From Nevskia sp. (lineage in GTDB: Bacteria; Pseudomonadota; Gammaproteobacteria; Nevskiales; Nevskiaceae): DNA of 64,000 bases. Below the pieces are notes generated by a model. The model saw only the letters and a list, made by a program, of their open reading frames with translations. It was not told the origin of the DNA and searched no databases. The position numbers were made by a program, and so were the translations under genes. Below are positions 6,010 through 15,347 of this stretch, in pieces; positions within the stretch are counted from its first letter, which is position 1, and every line of letters begins with the position of its first letter. The DNA is taken from assembly GCA_023229645.1 (NCBI GenBank), contig JALNYU010000017.1, forward strand, positions 15,399-79,398, read 5' to 3'.

Positions 6010-8121
6010 CTATTTTACGCGGCTCGCAGGTGGTGGGCTGCTGGTATCAAGCCCTAAAAGATCATTCACGCCAAGTGCGCCAAGCTCTAAATGTTGGCGT
6101 GACTGAGGTTCGTTTGGCGCGACTGATAAGGACCAGATTGCCCCGCCGCCGAAACCGTCCCTGCGGAATTCGACGCCGATCCCCGTTGCGGCGCGTTGGA
6201 CTGTCCGAAATTTATGACCGGCTTCGGCTGCCGCTGCTTCCACGTCCTTTTTTTGTTTTGGCCCAGCCGCGAGAAACGACGTGAGCCAGGAAGCGGCACG
6301 GACTGCGGCGCCTTGGCCGCCTTCGCGCTTGCCCTCGTGTGTGGCTTCGGCGTCCGCGAGCAATTCACGGGCATTGCCGTCCACCGGCTCACCCCACCGC
6401 ACCCTTTGCGCGAACAGCCCGGCGTGTCCGGGTAGTTCGTATTGTTCAAGCTCATAGCCAAAGCCGCCTTTGTCCGGCCCGATATTCGACTTGGCACGCA
6501 CCAATAGACGGCCGCCGCCCTGTTCGTCCGGCAGCTTTGCCGTGGCGAGCACGACGCGGGCGAGCGCCCCAAATGCCACCGACCCGGTGACACGCTCAAC
6601 CACGTCCCGACCGGCAGTGCCCTTGCTGAAATGCGTGATGCCGACAATCGCACAACGAAGCCGCTGCCCCAGATCGACCAGCGGCTGTAAGTTACGGCGC
6701 GTTTCAGTGTTTTTATGCGAATCGCCCGTAACAACGGATACCACCGGGTCCACAATTAAAAGCGCTGGACGGAAATTCTGTTTCCGAATTTCCTCTTCCA
6801 GTAACGGCAAGTCGGTGGCCGGATCGAATGCGCGACTCGAAGCATCCGCTTCCCAAGTCGCAGAAATAATATGCACCCGAGACAGATCGGCGCCGCAGGC
6901 TTCCAGGCGCGGGCGCAAGGTATCGGCCGGATCATCTTCGCCAGACCAAATGAGCACGTCCCCTGCATCGGCGTGCGTGCCGTCGGGCCAGCGCCCGCCG
7001 GCCGATACGACCGCCGCGAGCGCAAGCATAAGCGAGGTTTTTCCGGTCCCCGGCGCGCCAGCGACGATGTGCAACTTCCCTCGCGCAAGCCAATCGCGCC
7101 AAAGCCAAGCCACTGGCTCCGGCGTGACATCGGCCGCACGGGTGAGCAGCACGCCCGTGGAGCCGTTGCTCGCATTCGTCTTTGCGGGTGCCGAGCGTGG
7201 ATTTTTCCAGCCGGCGCGTTGCGACTCGGCGAATACCGCATTGTGCCCTGTGCTCGTCGGCCGGAGGCTGTCCCAAACGCGCGCCGCGTCCGCCGCGTCG
7301 AATTTCTCGCTGGTCTGGCTCCAACTCAACCAAAGCTCGCGCCCAGTGTCATCCAGTTCCCATAGTGCGTGCGCCACACGCACCCACAGCTGGCGATCAT
7401 CGGCGCGCAGATGATTCAGCGCTGACCGGAGATCGGAAACGAGTTCATTCGTTATTTCGGTGGGGTCCAGGCGAGCAAGCGGGGTGGCGTGGTTCGCAGC
7501 AGTCGTAACGCTGGGCGAGGTTGGCGGAGATGTTGGGGTAAGCCCCGCGTCCAGCGCCAATTGCTCGAAGGCGGCTATGCCGGCCTGCGCTAGCTCGCGC
7601 GTCATTGTCGTGTGCAATTTCGCTTCGACTTGGGCCAGTTCGACGAAGTCGCCGACCCACTGGTACGGTTGCCGCGTATCGGGATGAATGCCATAGGCGA
7701 CGAACTGTTGACCGTCTCCGAGAATTTCGAGCCGGTGTTGCTGACCCGCCGCGTCGGTGAACGCGCGGCTGGTCATCTTTTTCCAGCCCGGTTCGGATGC
7801 GCGGAAAACCAGCAGCGTTTTCGGCGCTTTTCCGGTTCTTTGGCAAGCGGTATCGACGTTGACCCGGAACCATTCGACCACCTTCGCAACCAGATCGGGA
7901 TGGGTGGAGTCGATGTCCACCCCCGCGATGGGGTTGTCGCCCTGACCACAAAGTACACCCCAGCCGTGGCCGGAGAATCGGGGAATATCGGAAGCCGTCA
8001 GGCTCGAACGCTGCCATTCTGGAAGAGTCGGTCTTTTCGTCTGCGGGCGGATCGGAACAATTCGGTAGCCATTCTCCAGCAACGCATGCGCCTTGTCGGA
8101 AAAATCGGCGGTGGCGCTCAT
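6010..8121 (-). CDS. Bifunctional primase/polymerase-helicase (Prim-Pol plus RepA-like AAA)
   Basis: A 703-residue replication protein. Residues about 8-185 form a Prim-Pol domain with the metal-binding GVDIDST motif at 67-73. A PriCT-like helical region follows (about 225-300), then a RecA/RepA-type ATPase with Walker A GAPGTGKTS at 355-363 and Walker B LLIVDPV at 454-460, and a C-terminal winged-helix-like part. It would prime and unwind element DNA, giving the element its own replication. The ATG overlaps the TGA of the AlpA gene (ATGA), so the two are co-translated. Size and domain order match satellite and plasmid replication proteins. Confidence 0.85.
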   Translation of the reverse strand: MSATADFSDKAHALLENGYRIVPIRPQTKRPTLPEWQRSSLTASDIPRFSGHGWGVLCGQGDNPIAGVDIDSTHPDLVAKVVEWFRVNVDTACQRTGKAPKTLLVFRASEPGWKKMTSRAFTDAAGQQHRLEILGDGQQFVAYGIHPDTRQPYQWVGDFVELAQVEAKLHTTMTRELAQAGIAAFEQLALDAGLTPTSPPTSPSVTTAANHATPLARLDPTEITNELVSDLRSALNHLRADDRQLWVRVAHALWELDDTGRELWLSWSQTSEKFDAADAARVWDSLRPTSTGHNAVFAESQRAGWKNPRSAPAKTNASNGSTGVLLTRAADVTPEPVAWLWRDWLARGKLHIVAGAPGTGKTSLMLALAAVVSAGGRWPDGTHADAGDVLIWSGEDDPADTLRPRLEACGADLSRVHIISATWEADASSRAFDPATDLPLLEEEIRKQNFRPALLIVDPVVSVVTGDSHKNTETRRNLQPLVDLGQRLRCAIVGITHFSKGTAGRDVVERVTGSVAFGALARVVLATAKLPDEQGGGRLLVRAKSNIGPDKGGFGYELEQYELPGHAGLFAQRVRWGEPVDGNARELLADAEATHEGKREGGQGAAVRAASWLTSFLAAGPKQKKDVEAAAAEAGHKFRTVQRAATGIGVEFRRDGFGGGAIWSLSVAPNEPQSRQHLELGALGVNDLLGLDTSSPPPASRVK

Positions 8122-8531
8122 TGCCCGCCCCCGATGCGGCTTCCACGCACGGCGGGTGGTCCGAAATTTTCCTGGGCTGAGATTTCGGCGGCGGTACCGG
8201 GGTCTTGCGTCGGCGTCTCAGAATAGGGGGTGGTGGGGGTTGGCCGGTGTTTGGGTCCCTTTTTTGAGGGCGTTGGTCTGGTCAGGTCGGGATGCGCGTG
8301 CGCGGAGCCGCCTTCCGTCGATAGAACATCGCGCAAGTCGCCGACGCGCCATGTGGTGGTTCGCGGTCCGTGCTTAAAGGGCTTGGGCAACGTGCCGGCC
8401 TGTACTCGCCGCCAGACGGTGGAGGCTGAAATTCCGAAGAGGGCTTCTACAACGGGCTGCCGAACGTGGGCGGCTGCGGGCAAGGAATCGAAGTGACGCA
8501 GTGCGTCGGGAATACTGAAACTGGATTGCAT
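8118..8531 (-). CDS. AlpA-like DNA-binding regulator/excisionase
   Basis: Starting at the ATG at 8531 (GGAG nine bases upstream), the 137-residue protein has an N-terminal MerR/AlpA-type helix-turn-helix: EALFGISASTVWRRVQAG followed by LPKPFKHGPRTTTWRVGDL. A long proline-rich, probably disordered tail follows. AlpA proteins activate integrase expression and excision in P4-like elements. It overlaps the primase gene downstream and follows the unknown gene at 8587 after 55 bases. Confidence 0.75.
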   Translation of the reverse strand: MQSSFSIPDALRHFDSLPAAAHVRQPVVEALFGISASTVWRRVQAGTLPKPFKHGPRTTTWRVGDLRDVLSTEGGSAHAHPDLTRPTPSKKGPKHRPTPTTPYSETPTQDPGTAAEISAQENFGPPAVRGSRIGGGQ

Positions 8532-8586
8532 GGTGTGACTCCGTATAGGTGGAGCCCACACAATTCCAGGCGAAACGGAACTGAGC

Positions 8587-9240
8587 CTAGCGAAGTTCCG
8601 TTTTTTGTTCGCTTGGTGAAAAAAATTTCGCCAGATACTTACGAATCTGACGAGTGCTTAAGTCGAAGCCCCCGCCCTCGAAGATTCGCGTCGTCAGTTC
8701 GCGGCGTGCTACTCCGGCATCGAGCAATCTTATTGCTTTGAGCCAGATTTTTAGTTCTGTGCAGCTGGTCTCATGCGATTTACTTGCCGCCGTTTTGCGT
8801 CCCCCTTTTTGAGCACGATTTCTCGCGGACCGCCCATAAGCGACATCGTCCCGCAGCGCGGCAAGCGTCTTCCAATGCTGTTGGGTCCGGCCCATGAGGA
8901 GCGCGCTCTGTGCCGCAAATAAGAGAACCAGCGGCGAGGTCTTATTTACCCGTCGAAAGAGCATCGCCAGCAGCGCGTAGGCTTGTGCATCATCCAGATC
9001 ATCGACCGTTTTAGGCGGCGAAGGCGGCGGACCTAATCCCCGGCGACCATGCAAACGTATCGGCATCCATTGCACTATTGAAGGTTCGCCGCTGGCCCGC
9101 CATTGCTCGAATAGTTCGAGTGCGAACTGCGGGGCATCTGTTTCGGGAACGGCATTTAATGCAACCACCGCCAATACCATTCCGGCGTCCGCCGCGTCCC
9201 GATACCAAGACGGGGACATATTTACCTGGTTCTGAGTCAT
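8587..9240 (-). CDS. Hypothetical protein of the integrated element
   Basis: A 217-residue protein between integrase and AlpA. I do not recognise the family. The middle is helical and hydrophobic in parts (YALLAMLFRRVNKTSPLVLLF), residues about 145-165 are basic, and the C-terminal third (RELTTRIFEGGGFDLSTRQIRKYLAKF) looks like a winged helix or helix-turn-helix, so DNA binding is plausible. The gene begins 10 bases downstream of the integrase stop in the same direction, indicating a shared transcript. Confidence 0.6.
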   Translation of the reverse strand: MTQNQVNMSPSWYRDAADAGMVLAVVALNAVPETDAPQFALELFEQWRASGEPSIVQWMPIRLHGRRGLGPPPSPPKTVDDLDDAQAYALLAMLFRRVNKTSPLVLLFAAQSALLMGRTQQHWKTLAALRDDVAYGRSARNRAQKGGRKTAASKSHETSCTELKIWLKAIRLLDAGVARRELTTRIFEGGGFDLSTRQIRKYLAKFFSPSEQKTELR

Positions 9241-9249
9241 AACCGACCG

Positions 9250-10458
9250 TTACGCTGCTTTAATTGACACGACCTTGCTTTCCCCTCGACGCAGGCGATC
9301 AAGATAATCCGCCCAAGCCTGCATCATCTTCCGGCGTTCGGGCAGGTGTTCAGCGTAGTTGTAGGCCGCGCGGACCTTGTTGCGCTCGGCATGCGCAAGC
9401 TGGCGTTCGATAGCATCGCGGTGCCAGCCTTGTTCGTTCAGCAGCGTGGATGCCATGCTGCGGAAGCCGTGGCCGCTCATTTCCTCGCCGCTGTAGCCGA
9501 GCCGACGCAGTGCGGCGAGTACCGTGTTTTCGCTCATCGGGTCGATATGACGACGGGCACTGGGGAAGACGTAGCGGCCCGATCCGGTCAGCGGCTGCAG
9601 GTCGCGTAGAACGGTAACGGCTTGCTCGGACAACGGCACGATGTGCGCGGTGCGCATTTTCATCTTGGCGGCCGGAATGCGCCATTCCGATACGGCAAGG
9701 TCGAATTCGCACCATTCGGCGTGTCGGAGTTCGCCGGGGCGCACGAACACCAGCGGCGCCAGCTTGAGCGCGCAAGCGGTGACGAACGAACCCTGATAGC
9801 CGTCGATTGCTCGCAGTAGCGGGCCGATCTGTGCCGGGTCCGTGATGCTGGCGCGGTGGCGCGTCTTCGGGGTTGCCAGCGCCCCGCGCAGCGGCGCGGT
9901 CGGATCGTCGGACGCGCGGCCGGTAGCGACGGCGTAGCGAAACACGCGGCCGGCCTGTTGCTTGACGCGCTGCGCGGTTTCCAGCTTGCCCCGCGCCTCA
10001 ATGCGGCGGAGCAACGCCAACATTTCGGGCGCCGTTATGGCGTTGATCGGTTTGGCGCCGATCCAGGGAAAGGTTAACGATTCAAACATCCATAGCGCCT
10101 TGGCGCGGGTCACGTCGGCGAGGTCTTGCTTTTCCAGCCATTCGCGGGCGATGGCTTCAAACGTATTCTTCACCGCCGCCTCGCGCGCGGTCTTTTGTTC
10201 CTGCTTGGCCGCACTGGGGTCCGTGCCATCGGCTAACTGCCGCCGGGCTGAATCCAGGCGCTCCCGAGCTTTAGCCAGGGTGATTTCAGGATAGGTGCCG
10301 AGCGCCAGCGTTTTACGCAATCCCTCGTGCCGGTAATCGAAGCGCCACAACTTGGAGCCGGTGGGTTTCACCAGCAGATAGAGCCCGCGTCCGTCGGCGA
10401 GTTTGAAGGGCTTTTCGGCCGGTTTTGCATTTTTCAGCTTGGCGTCGTTCAGTAGCAC
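9250..10458 (-). CDS. int: P4-type tyrosine integrase
   Basis: A 402-residue site-specific recombinase. The N-terminal arm-binding domain (DUF4102: LADGRGLYLLVKPTGSKLWRF, about 21-40) is followed by a core-binding helical domain and the catalytic domain with Arg240 (FVRPGEL), His330 and Arg333 (SGHGFR), His356 (QLAH) and the nucleophile Tyr366 (AAYNYAE). It would integrate the element into tRNA-Thr, whose 3' end lies 160 bases upstream. The start is GTG at 10458; repeated TACCGTCA sites sit directly upstream and could couple arm binding to repression of its promoter. Confidence 0.93.
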   Translation of the reverse strand: MLLNDAKLKNAKPAEKPFKLADGRGLYLLVKPTGSKLWRFDYRHEGLRKTLALGTYPEITLAKARERLDSARRQLADGTDPSAAKQEQKTAREAAVKNTFEAIAREWLEKQDLADVTRAKALWMFESLTFPWIGAKPINAITAPEMLALLRRIEARGKLETAQRVKQQAGRVFRYAVATGRASDDPTAPLRGALATPKTRHRASITDPAQIGPLLRAIDGYQGSFVTACALKLAPLVFVRPGELRHAEWCEFDLAVSEWRIPAAKMKMRTAHIVPLSEQAVTVLRDLQPLTGSGRYVFPSARRHIDPMSENTVLAALRRLGYSGEEMSGHGFRSMASTLLNEQGWHRDAIERQLAHAERNKVRAAYNYAEHLPERRKMMQAWADYLDRLRRGESKVVSIKAA

Positions 10459-10463
10459 GTCGA

Positions 10464-10515
10464 TACCGTCAGCACTGGGGATGTACCGTCAGTGATACCG
10501 TCAAATTTGGCGGTA
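10464..10515. promoter_or_regulatory. Putative integrase arm-type sites, right end
   Basis: TACCGTCA occurs at 10464-10471, 10484-10491 and 10496-10503, and TACCGCCA inverted at 10508-10515. The last two form an imperfect palindrome around AAATTT. Two copies of the same octamers lie at the opposite end (4543-4562). They lie between the integrase start and the tRNA. Confidence 0.6.
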
Positions 10516-10616
10516 CGTCAAGCGATGGCTTGATACGTTGCGGGCATGAAAAAGGCCATAAATCCTGTTGGAATATGGCCTTATGAGATGTCGTGAGACC
10601 TTGAGAAACCGGTGGA

Positions 10617-10692
<76 letters not shown>

Positions 10693-10705
10693 TGACCGGT
10701 CGCAC

Positions 10706-10711
10706 ATTATA
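10706..10711 (-). promoter_or_regulatory. -10 box of tRNA-Thr
   Basis: TATAAT on the minus strand, 13 bases upstream of the mature 5' end. The -35 region is weak. Confidence 0.6.
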
Positions 10712-10768
10712 TAGGATTTACGCCGTTGTTCTAGCGATTTTGCGTGCGGTTGACCTAATTCGGCAATT

Positions 10769-11884
10769 TTAGTGCGTTTGCGGGCGCCGTGCTTCGATGG
10801 CGGTGTCGCCGTTGTCGCTGAAAACGCCGTCCACACCCAGCGCGAAGAACTGGCGGTATTCGTCTAGTGCGCGGCCGTAGAACGTTGGGTAGGCAGCGGC
10901 TGCGGCGTCGCCGACGCGTAATTCTGCCGGCAGGAAATTGTTTTCGTTACGGAATGTGTACGGATGCACGAGCAGGCCGGCGGCGTGGGCATCGCGCACG
11001 AGGGTGGTGGCGGCGAGGGAATTGCCGGCGGCATCGCGCGGCACGATGGCGGTTTTCGGTGGGCCGATGCCATCGGCATAGCGGGCGATTTCGGCGAGGC
11101 CAGCGGGCGTTGTGAGGTCGCCGTAGGTGCGGTTAATGCCGGCGATGACGAAATCAGCCGGGCGGGTATCGGCGGCGTCGATTAACTGGATGAGGTGGAC
11201 GCGCGTTTTCTGCCGCAGCGCACGCAGATTGCTGACTTCAAAGGACTGGATGAAGACCGGCGCATTGCGGCGATCGAGCCCGTTGCGGCGTAGCGTGGCG
11301 AGCAGCGGTGCTTCGAGCGAAAGGCCGATGCTGTCGAAATAGCTGGGATGTTTGGTTTCTGGGTAAATGCCGATGCGGCGGCCGGTTTCTATGCTTTTGC
11401 GGCGGGCGAGGTCGATAACTTCCTGCAGCGTCGGGATTGCGTAAAGGCCGTTGTAGAGCGTATTGCGCTGGCGTAGCTCGGGCAGGCGTTCGACGGCGCG
11501 CAGGGTTTTCAGTTCGGCCAGCGTGAAGTCTTCGGTGAACCAGCCGGTGATGCTGACGCCGTCGATCTGCTTGGTCGCGCGGCGGTCGGCGAATTCGGGA
11601 TGGTTGGCGACATCAGTCGTCGCGCTGATGTCGTTTTCGTGGCGGGCGACGAGTACGTGGTCGCGCGTCGAAACCAGATCTGGCTCGATGTAGTCGACGC
11701 CGAGTTCAATCGCGAGCGCATAGCTGGCCAGCGTGTGTTCCGGCCGGTAGCCGGCGCTGCCGCGGTGGCCGATGACGATGGGTTGCGCACGCTCGGTGTC
11801 TGCGGCTTCGGCGGCAGTTGCTGCGTGCGGCGCGAGGATTGCCGCAGTTAATGCCAGGGCGGCAAATTGGATTGCAATGCGCAT
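10769..11884 (-). CDS. glpQ: Periplasmic glycerophosphodiester phosphodiesterase
   Basis: The 371-residue protein has a signal peptide (about 1-24) and a GDPD TIM barrel. It hydrolyses glycerophosphodiesters from phospholipid turnover to glycerol-3-phosphate and an alcohol. The catalytic HRG lies at 40-42, PEHT at 48-51 and the metal-binding EPD at 67-69, and the GlpQ-specific ADGIGP and HPYTFR segments are present, favouring the secreted long GlpQ type. I chose the ATG at 11884 because AAGGAG lies nine bases upstream and it gives a proper signal peptide. It stands alone between tRNA-Thr and acnA. Confidence 0.85.
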   Translation of the reverse strand: MRIAIQFAALALTAAILAPHAATAAEAADTERAQPIVIGHRGSAGYRPEHTLASYALAIELGVDYIEPDLVSTRDHVLVARHENDISATTDVANHPEFADRRATKQIDGVSITGWFTEDFTLAELKTLRAVERLPELRQRNTLYNGLYAIPTLQEVIDLARRKSIETGRRIGIYPETKHPSYFDSIGLSLEAPLLATLRRNGLDRRNAPVFIQSFEVSNLRALRQKTRVHLIQLIDAADTRPADFVIAGINRTYGDLTTPAGLAEIARYADGIGPPKTAIVPRDAAGNSLAATTLVRDAHAAGLLVHPYTFRNENNFLPAELRVGDAAAAAYPTFYGRALDEYRQFFALGVDGVFSDNGDTAIEARRPQTH

Positions 11885-12034
11885 GCGTTTCTTCTCCTTA
11901 AGAAATACGGATCGAGATCGCGGCGGCAAAATTATTGTCTATGCCCCGCGACTGAGCGCCAGACATCGATGTCGGCGACTGCGGGTACAGACTGAACGCA
12001 ACAAATGAATGCGGCGTGACCGTTTTGTTAAAGC

Positions 12035-12073
12035 AAAAAAAAGCGGCAGTCGCGTAATGCCGGCTGCCGCTTT
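12035..12073 (-). terminator. Intrinsic terminator of acnA
   Basis: AAAGCGGCAG (12040-12049) pairs with CTGCCGCTTT (12064-12073); on the minus strand the stem is followed by a run of T. Confidence 0.85.
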
Positions 12074-12129
12074 CAGTATGCCCGACTGCCGTTGACGACT
12101 AGGCCGTCAACGGCGCGCGCGGTGTCGCT

Positions 12130-14799
12130 TTACGCTGCAGCCATCTGCCGCAGCATGTAATGCAGCACGCCGCCGTTGGCGTAGTAATCCCATTCCTTCG
12201 GCGTGTTGATCCGCACCTTGGCTTTGAAGCTGACATTGCTGCCGTCGGCTTTCTTGGCGTTGACGCTGACTTCGGTGGCGCCGGCGACGAGGCCGTCGAA
12301 ATCGAATACTTCAGTGCCATCAAGGCCGAGGCTGGCGGCGCTCTGACCGTCAACGAAGTTCAGCGGCAGCACGCCCATGCCGACGAGGTTGGCGCGGTGA
12401 ATACGCTCGAAGCTCTCGGAAATAACGGCTTTGACGCCGAGCAGAATCGTGCCTTTCGCCGCCCAGTCGCGCGACGAACCCGTGCCGTATTCCTTGCCAG
12501 CGAGGACAACGAGCGGCGTGCCTTCGGCTTGGTACTTCATCGAGGCATCGTAGATCGCCTCGACCGGGCCGGCCATGCCATTTTTGTCGATGTACTTCGT
12601 CACGCCGCCTTCGACGCCCGGCGTCATCACGTTCTTGATGCGGGTATTGGCGAACGTGCCGCGCATCATGATTTCGTGATTGCCGCGGCGCGAGCCGAAG
12701 CTGTTGAAGTCAGCGCGCTGCACGCCGTGCTCCATCAGATACTTGCCGGCCGGGCCGTCTTTCTTGATGTCGCCAGCCGGCGAGATGTGGTCGGTGGTGA
12801 TCGAATCGCCCAACAGCGCCAGCACGCGCGCGCCTTTGATCGTCGGGATGCCGGGCGGCGTTTTGGTGATGCCGACGAAGTACGGCGGGTTCTGCACGTA
12901 GGTGCTCTTGGCATCCCACGGATAGGTTTCCGACGTGGTGATTTTGATCGACTGCCAGCGTGCATCGCCCTTCAGGACATCGCCGTAGCTGGCTTTGAAC
13001 AGATCGGCCGTGACCGCCTTGGCGACCAGCTCTTGGATTTCCTTGTTGGTCGGCCAGATGTCTTTCAGGAACACGTCTTTGCCGTCTTTATCCTTGCCGA
13101 TCGGTTCCGACGTGAGGTCGAGATCGGTGCTGCCAGCGATTGCGTAGGCGACGACCAGCGGCGGGCTGGCGAGGTAGTTCATGCGCACGTCTTGGTGCAC
13201 GCGGCCTTCGAAGTTGCGGTTTCCGGATAGCACGGCCGAAACGCTGAGCTTGTTGTCGACGATGGCTTTGCCGATCGGCTCGTTCAGCGGGCCCGAGTTG
13301 CCGATGCAGGTGGTGCAGCCGTAAGCAACGATGTTGAAGCCGAGGTATTCCAGATCTTCGATCAGGCCGGCTTTCGCCAGATACTCGGTTACCGCTTTCG
13401 AGCCGGGGGCGAGCGAGGTCTTAACCCAGGGCTGGGACTTCAAGCCCAACGCGCGCGCCTTGCGGGCGAGCAGGCCGGCGCCGATCAGCACGCTCGGGTT
13501 CGAGGTGTTGGTGCAAGACGTGATCGCCGCGATAACGACGGCGCCGTCTTTGAGTTGGTAGGTCTGGCCCATGTCGGTAACCGTGGCCGGGCCGGCTGAC
13601 GGGCGCATTTTCTGCTCGGCTTCGAAGGCCTTGTTGTAGTTGGCTTTGACGTCGGTCAGCAGCACGCGGTCTTGCGGCCGTTTCGGGCCGGCAAGGCTCG
13701 GCTTGATCGTTGCCAGATCGAGGTGCAGCACGTCGGTGTATTCGGCTTCCGGCGCTTCTGGCGTCCACCACATGCCTTGCGCTTGGGCATAGGCTTTGAC
13801 GACGGCGATCTGCTCGTCGCTACGGCCGGTCAGGCGCAGATAGTTCAGGGTTTCTTCGTCGATCGGGAAGATGCCGCAAGTGGCGCCGTATTCCGGGCCC
13901 ATGTTGGCGATCGTGTTGCGGTCTGAAGCCGAGAGATTGGCCAAGCCCGGGCCGAAGAATTCGACAAACTTCTCGACCACGCCGCGCTTACGCAGCATTT
14001 CGGTGACGGTTAGCACGAGGTCGGTGGCGGTTGCGCCTTCGGCGAGCTTGCCGGTCACGCGGACGCCAATGACTTCCGGAATCAGCATCGACGATGGCTG
14101 GCCGAGCATCGCCGCTTCGGCTTCGATGCCGCCAACGCCCCAGCCGAGCACGCCGATGCCATTGACCATTGTCGTGTGGCTATCGGTGCCGAAGCAGCTG
14201 TCTGGGTAGAGCATGCCGTCGCCGTTTTCGAACACGACGCGGGCGAGGTATTCAATATTGACCTGGTGCACGATGCCGGTATCCGGCGGCACGGCCTTGA
14301 AGTTCTTCAGCGCTTCCTGGCCCCAACGCAGGAAGGTGTAGCGCTCTTCGTTACGCTGGAATTCAACTTTCGCGTTGAGATCGAGTGCTTCTTTGGTGCC
14401 GTAATGGTCGATCATCACCGAGTGATCGATGACCAGCTCAACCGGGCACAGCGGGTTTACTTTGGAAGCATTGCCGCCGAGCGTGGTGATCGCATCGCGC
14501 ATCGCCGCGAGGTCGACGACGCAGGGCACGCCCGTGAAGTCTTGCAGAATCACGCGTGCCGGCGTGAAGTTGATGTCTTTTGCCGGGACTTTCTTCAGAT
14601 CAGCCGTTGCCAGCGCTTTCACTTCTTCGGTCGTCGTGTTCACGCCGTCTTCATGGCGCAACAGATTTTCGAGCAGAATTTTGTAGGAATAGGGGAGCCG
14701 GGAAACCTTGAACTGCGATTCCAGCTTGGTCAGATCGAAGAAGGTGTAGTTTTTAGAGCCAACAGTCAGTGTTGACTTGGCCTTGAAGCTGTCCGACAT
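12130..14799 (-). CDS. acnA: Aconitate hydratase A
   Basis: The 889-residue enzyme converts citrate to isocitrate in the TCA cycle. It contains the aconitase signatures with the three iron-sulfur cysteines: Cys429 in AITSCTNTSNP and Cys495/Cys498 in YGCTTCIGNSGP, plus the C-terminal swivel domain with GSSRDWAAKG. Length and order are those of AcnA (IRP-like) rather than AcnB. The ATG at 14799 has GGAGA about nine bases upstream; an upstream in-frame extension is not supported. Single-gene transcription unit with its own terminator. Confidence 0.95.
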   Translation of the reverse strand: MSDSFKAKSTLTVGSKNYTFFDLTKLESQFKVSRLPYSYKILLENLLRHEDGVNTTTEEVKALATADLKKVPAKDINFTPARVILQDFTGVPCVVDLAAMRDAITTLGGNASKVNPLCPVELVIDHSVMIDHYGTKEALDLNAKVEFQRNEERYTFLRWGQEALKNFKAVPPDTGIVHQVNIEYLARVVFENGDGMLYPDSCFGTDSHTTMVNGIGVLGWGVGGIEAEAAMLGQPSSMLIPEVIGVRVTGKLAEGATATDLVLTVTEMLRKRGVVEKFVEFFGPGLANLSASDRNTIANMGPEYGATCGIFPIDEETLNYLRLTGRSDEQIAVVKAYAQAQGMWWTPEAPEAEYTDVLHLDLATIKPSLAGPKRPQDRVLLTDVKANYNKAFEAEQKMRPSAGPATVTDMGQTYQLKDGAVVIAAITSCTNTSNPSVLIGAGLLARKARALGLKSQPWVKTSLAPGSKAVTEYLAKAGLIEDLEYLGFNIVAYGCTTCIGNSGPLNEPIGKAIVDNKLSVSAVLSGNRNFEGRVHQDVRMNYLASPPLVVAYAIAGSTDLDLTSEPIGKDKDGKDVFLKDIWPTNKEIQELVAKAVTADLFKASYGDVLKGDARWQSIKITTSETYPWDAKSTYVQNPPYFVGITKTPPGIPTIKGARVLALLGDSITTDHISPAGDIKKDGPAGKYLMEHGVQRADFNSFGSRRGNHEIMMRGTFANTRIKNVMTPGVEGGVTKYIDKNGMAGPVEAIYDASMKYQAEGTPLVVLAGKEYGTGSSRDWAAKGTILLGVKAVISESFERIHRANLVGMGVLPLNFVDGQSAASLGLDGTEVFDFDGLVAGATEVSVNAKKADGSNVSFKAKVRINTPKEWDYYANGGVLHYMLRQMAAA

Positions 14800-15270
14800 G
14801 GCGATGCGTCTCCGATCAGAATAGCAGGGCACAGCGCCCCGCAAGGGCACAATAAATGGGTCAAAAAGTATACAGTAGGGAGATTTACTGCTCGGTGAAT
14901 CTTACTTAGCACGATGTTGCAGGTAACGCCGAAACAACCAGAATACCGGTATAAAAGTTATTAAAAACATTGCGTTATGCTGTTCAGCGGCAGTTACCAC
15001 AGTTTTTGCTAGCGGCTGCCGCCGGTAAAGGGCGAACTGAGAAAAGCTGGAAAATCTCTTATTGCGCTCGCTGGCCGCGAATTTCCCGCAGCCACGGTAG
15101 ATCTGGTGCCGATGGCAGGCTTACGGGTTGACGTCGGTGTAGGTTAGGGAGAAAACTTACAGGGAAACGGCGTACGTGCGCGCTGCCGTTATGAGTTGCC
15201 CGAAACAAGAAATAGATCGAATCGGGCGATTGGCGCAGTGCCTGAAATGTAGGGCATAGTGCCACCGAAG
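14800..15270. other. Intergenic region between acnA and tRNA-Glu
   Basis: No gene is supported. The acnA-proximal part is AT-rich and contains TATACT on the minus strand (about 14866-14871), a possible acnA -10 box. A short minus-strand frame at 15059-15265 has no ribosome site and a composition unlike a protein. Confidence 0.5.
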
Positions 15271-15346
15271 TGGCGCTCCTACCGGGATTCGAACCCGGGT
15301 TTAAGCCTTGAGAGGGCTCCGTCCTAGGCCTCTAGACGATAGGAGC
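15271..15346 (-). tRNA. tRNA-Glu (anticodon CTC)
   Basis: Minus-strand cloverleaf with acceptor GCTCCTA/TAGGAGC, the D-region TCGTCTAGAGGCCTAGGAC typical of tRNA-Glu, anticodon loop CTCTCAA (anticodon CTC) and T-arm CCGGG with TTCGAAT. CCA is encoded at 15271-15273. Reads GAG codons. Confidence 0.93.
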
Positions 15347-15347
15347 A

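Noticed and set aside
6470..7414. Long plus-strand frame opposite the primase gene
   Set aside because: Shadow of the well-supported primase frame; low-complexity composition.
12160..13230. Long plus-strand frame opposite acnA
   Set aside because: It is the mirror of the acnA codons in a GC-rich gene; no ribosome site and no recognisable protein.
15059..15265. 68-codon minus-strand frame between acnA and tRNA-Glu
   Set aside because: No ribosome site, composition unlike a protein, no family resemblance.
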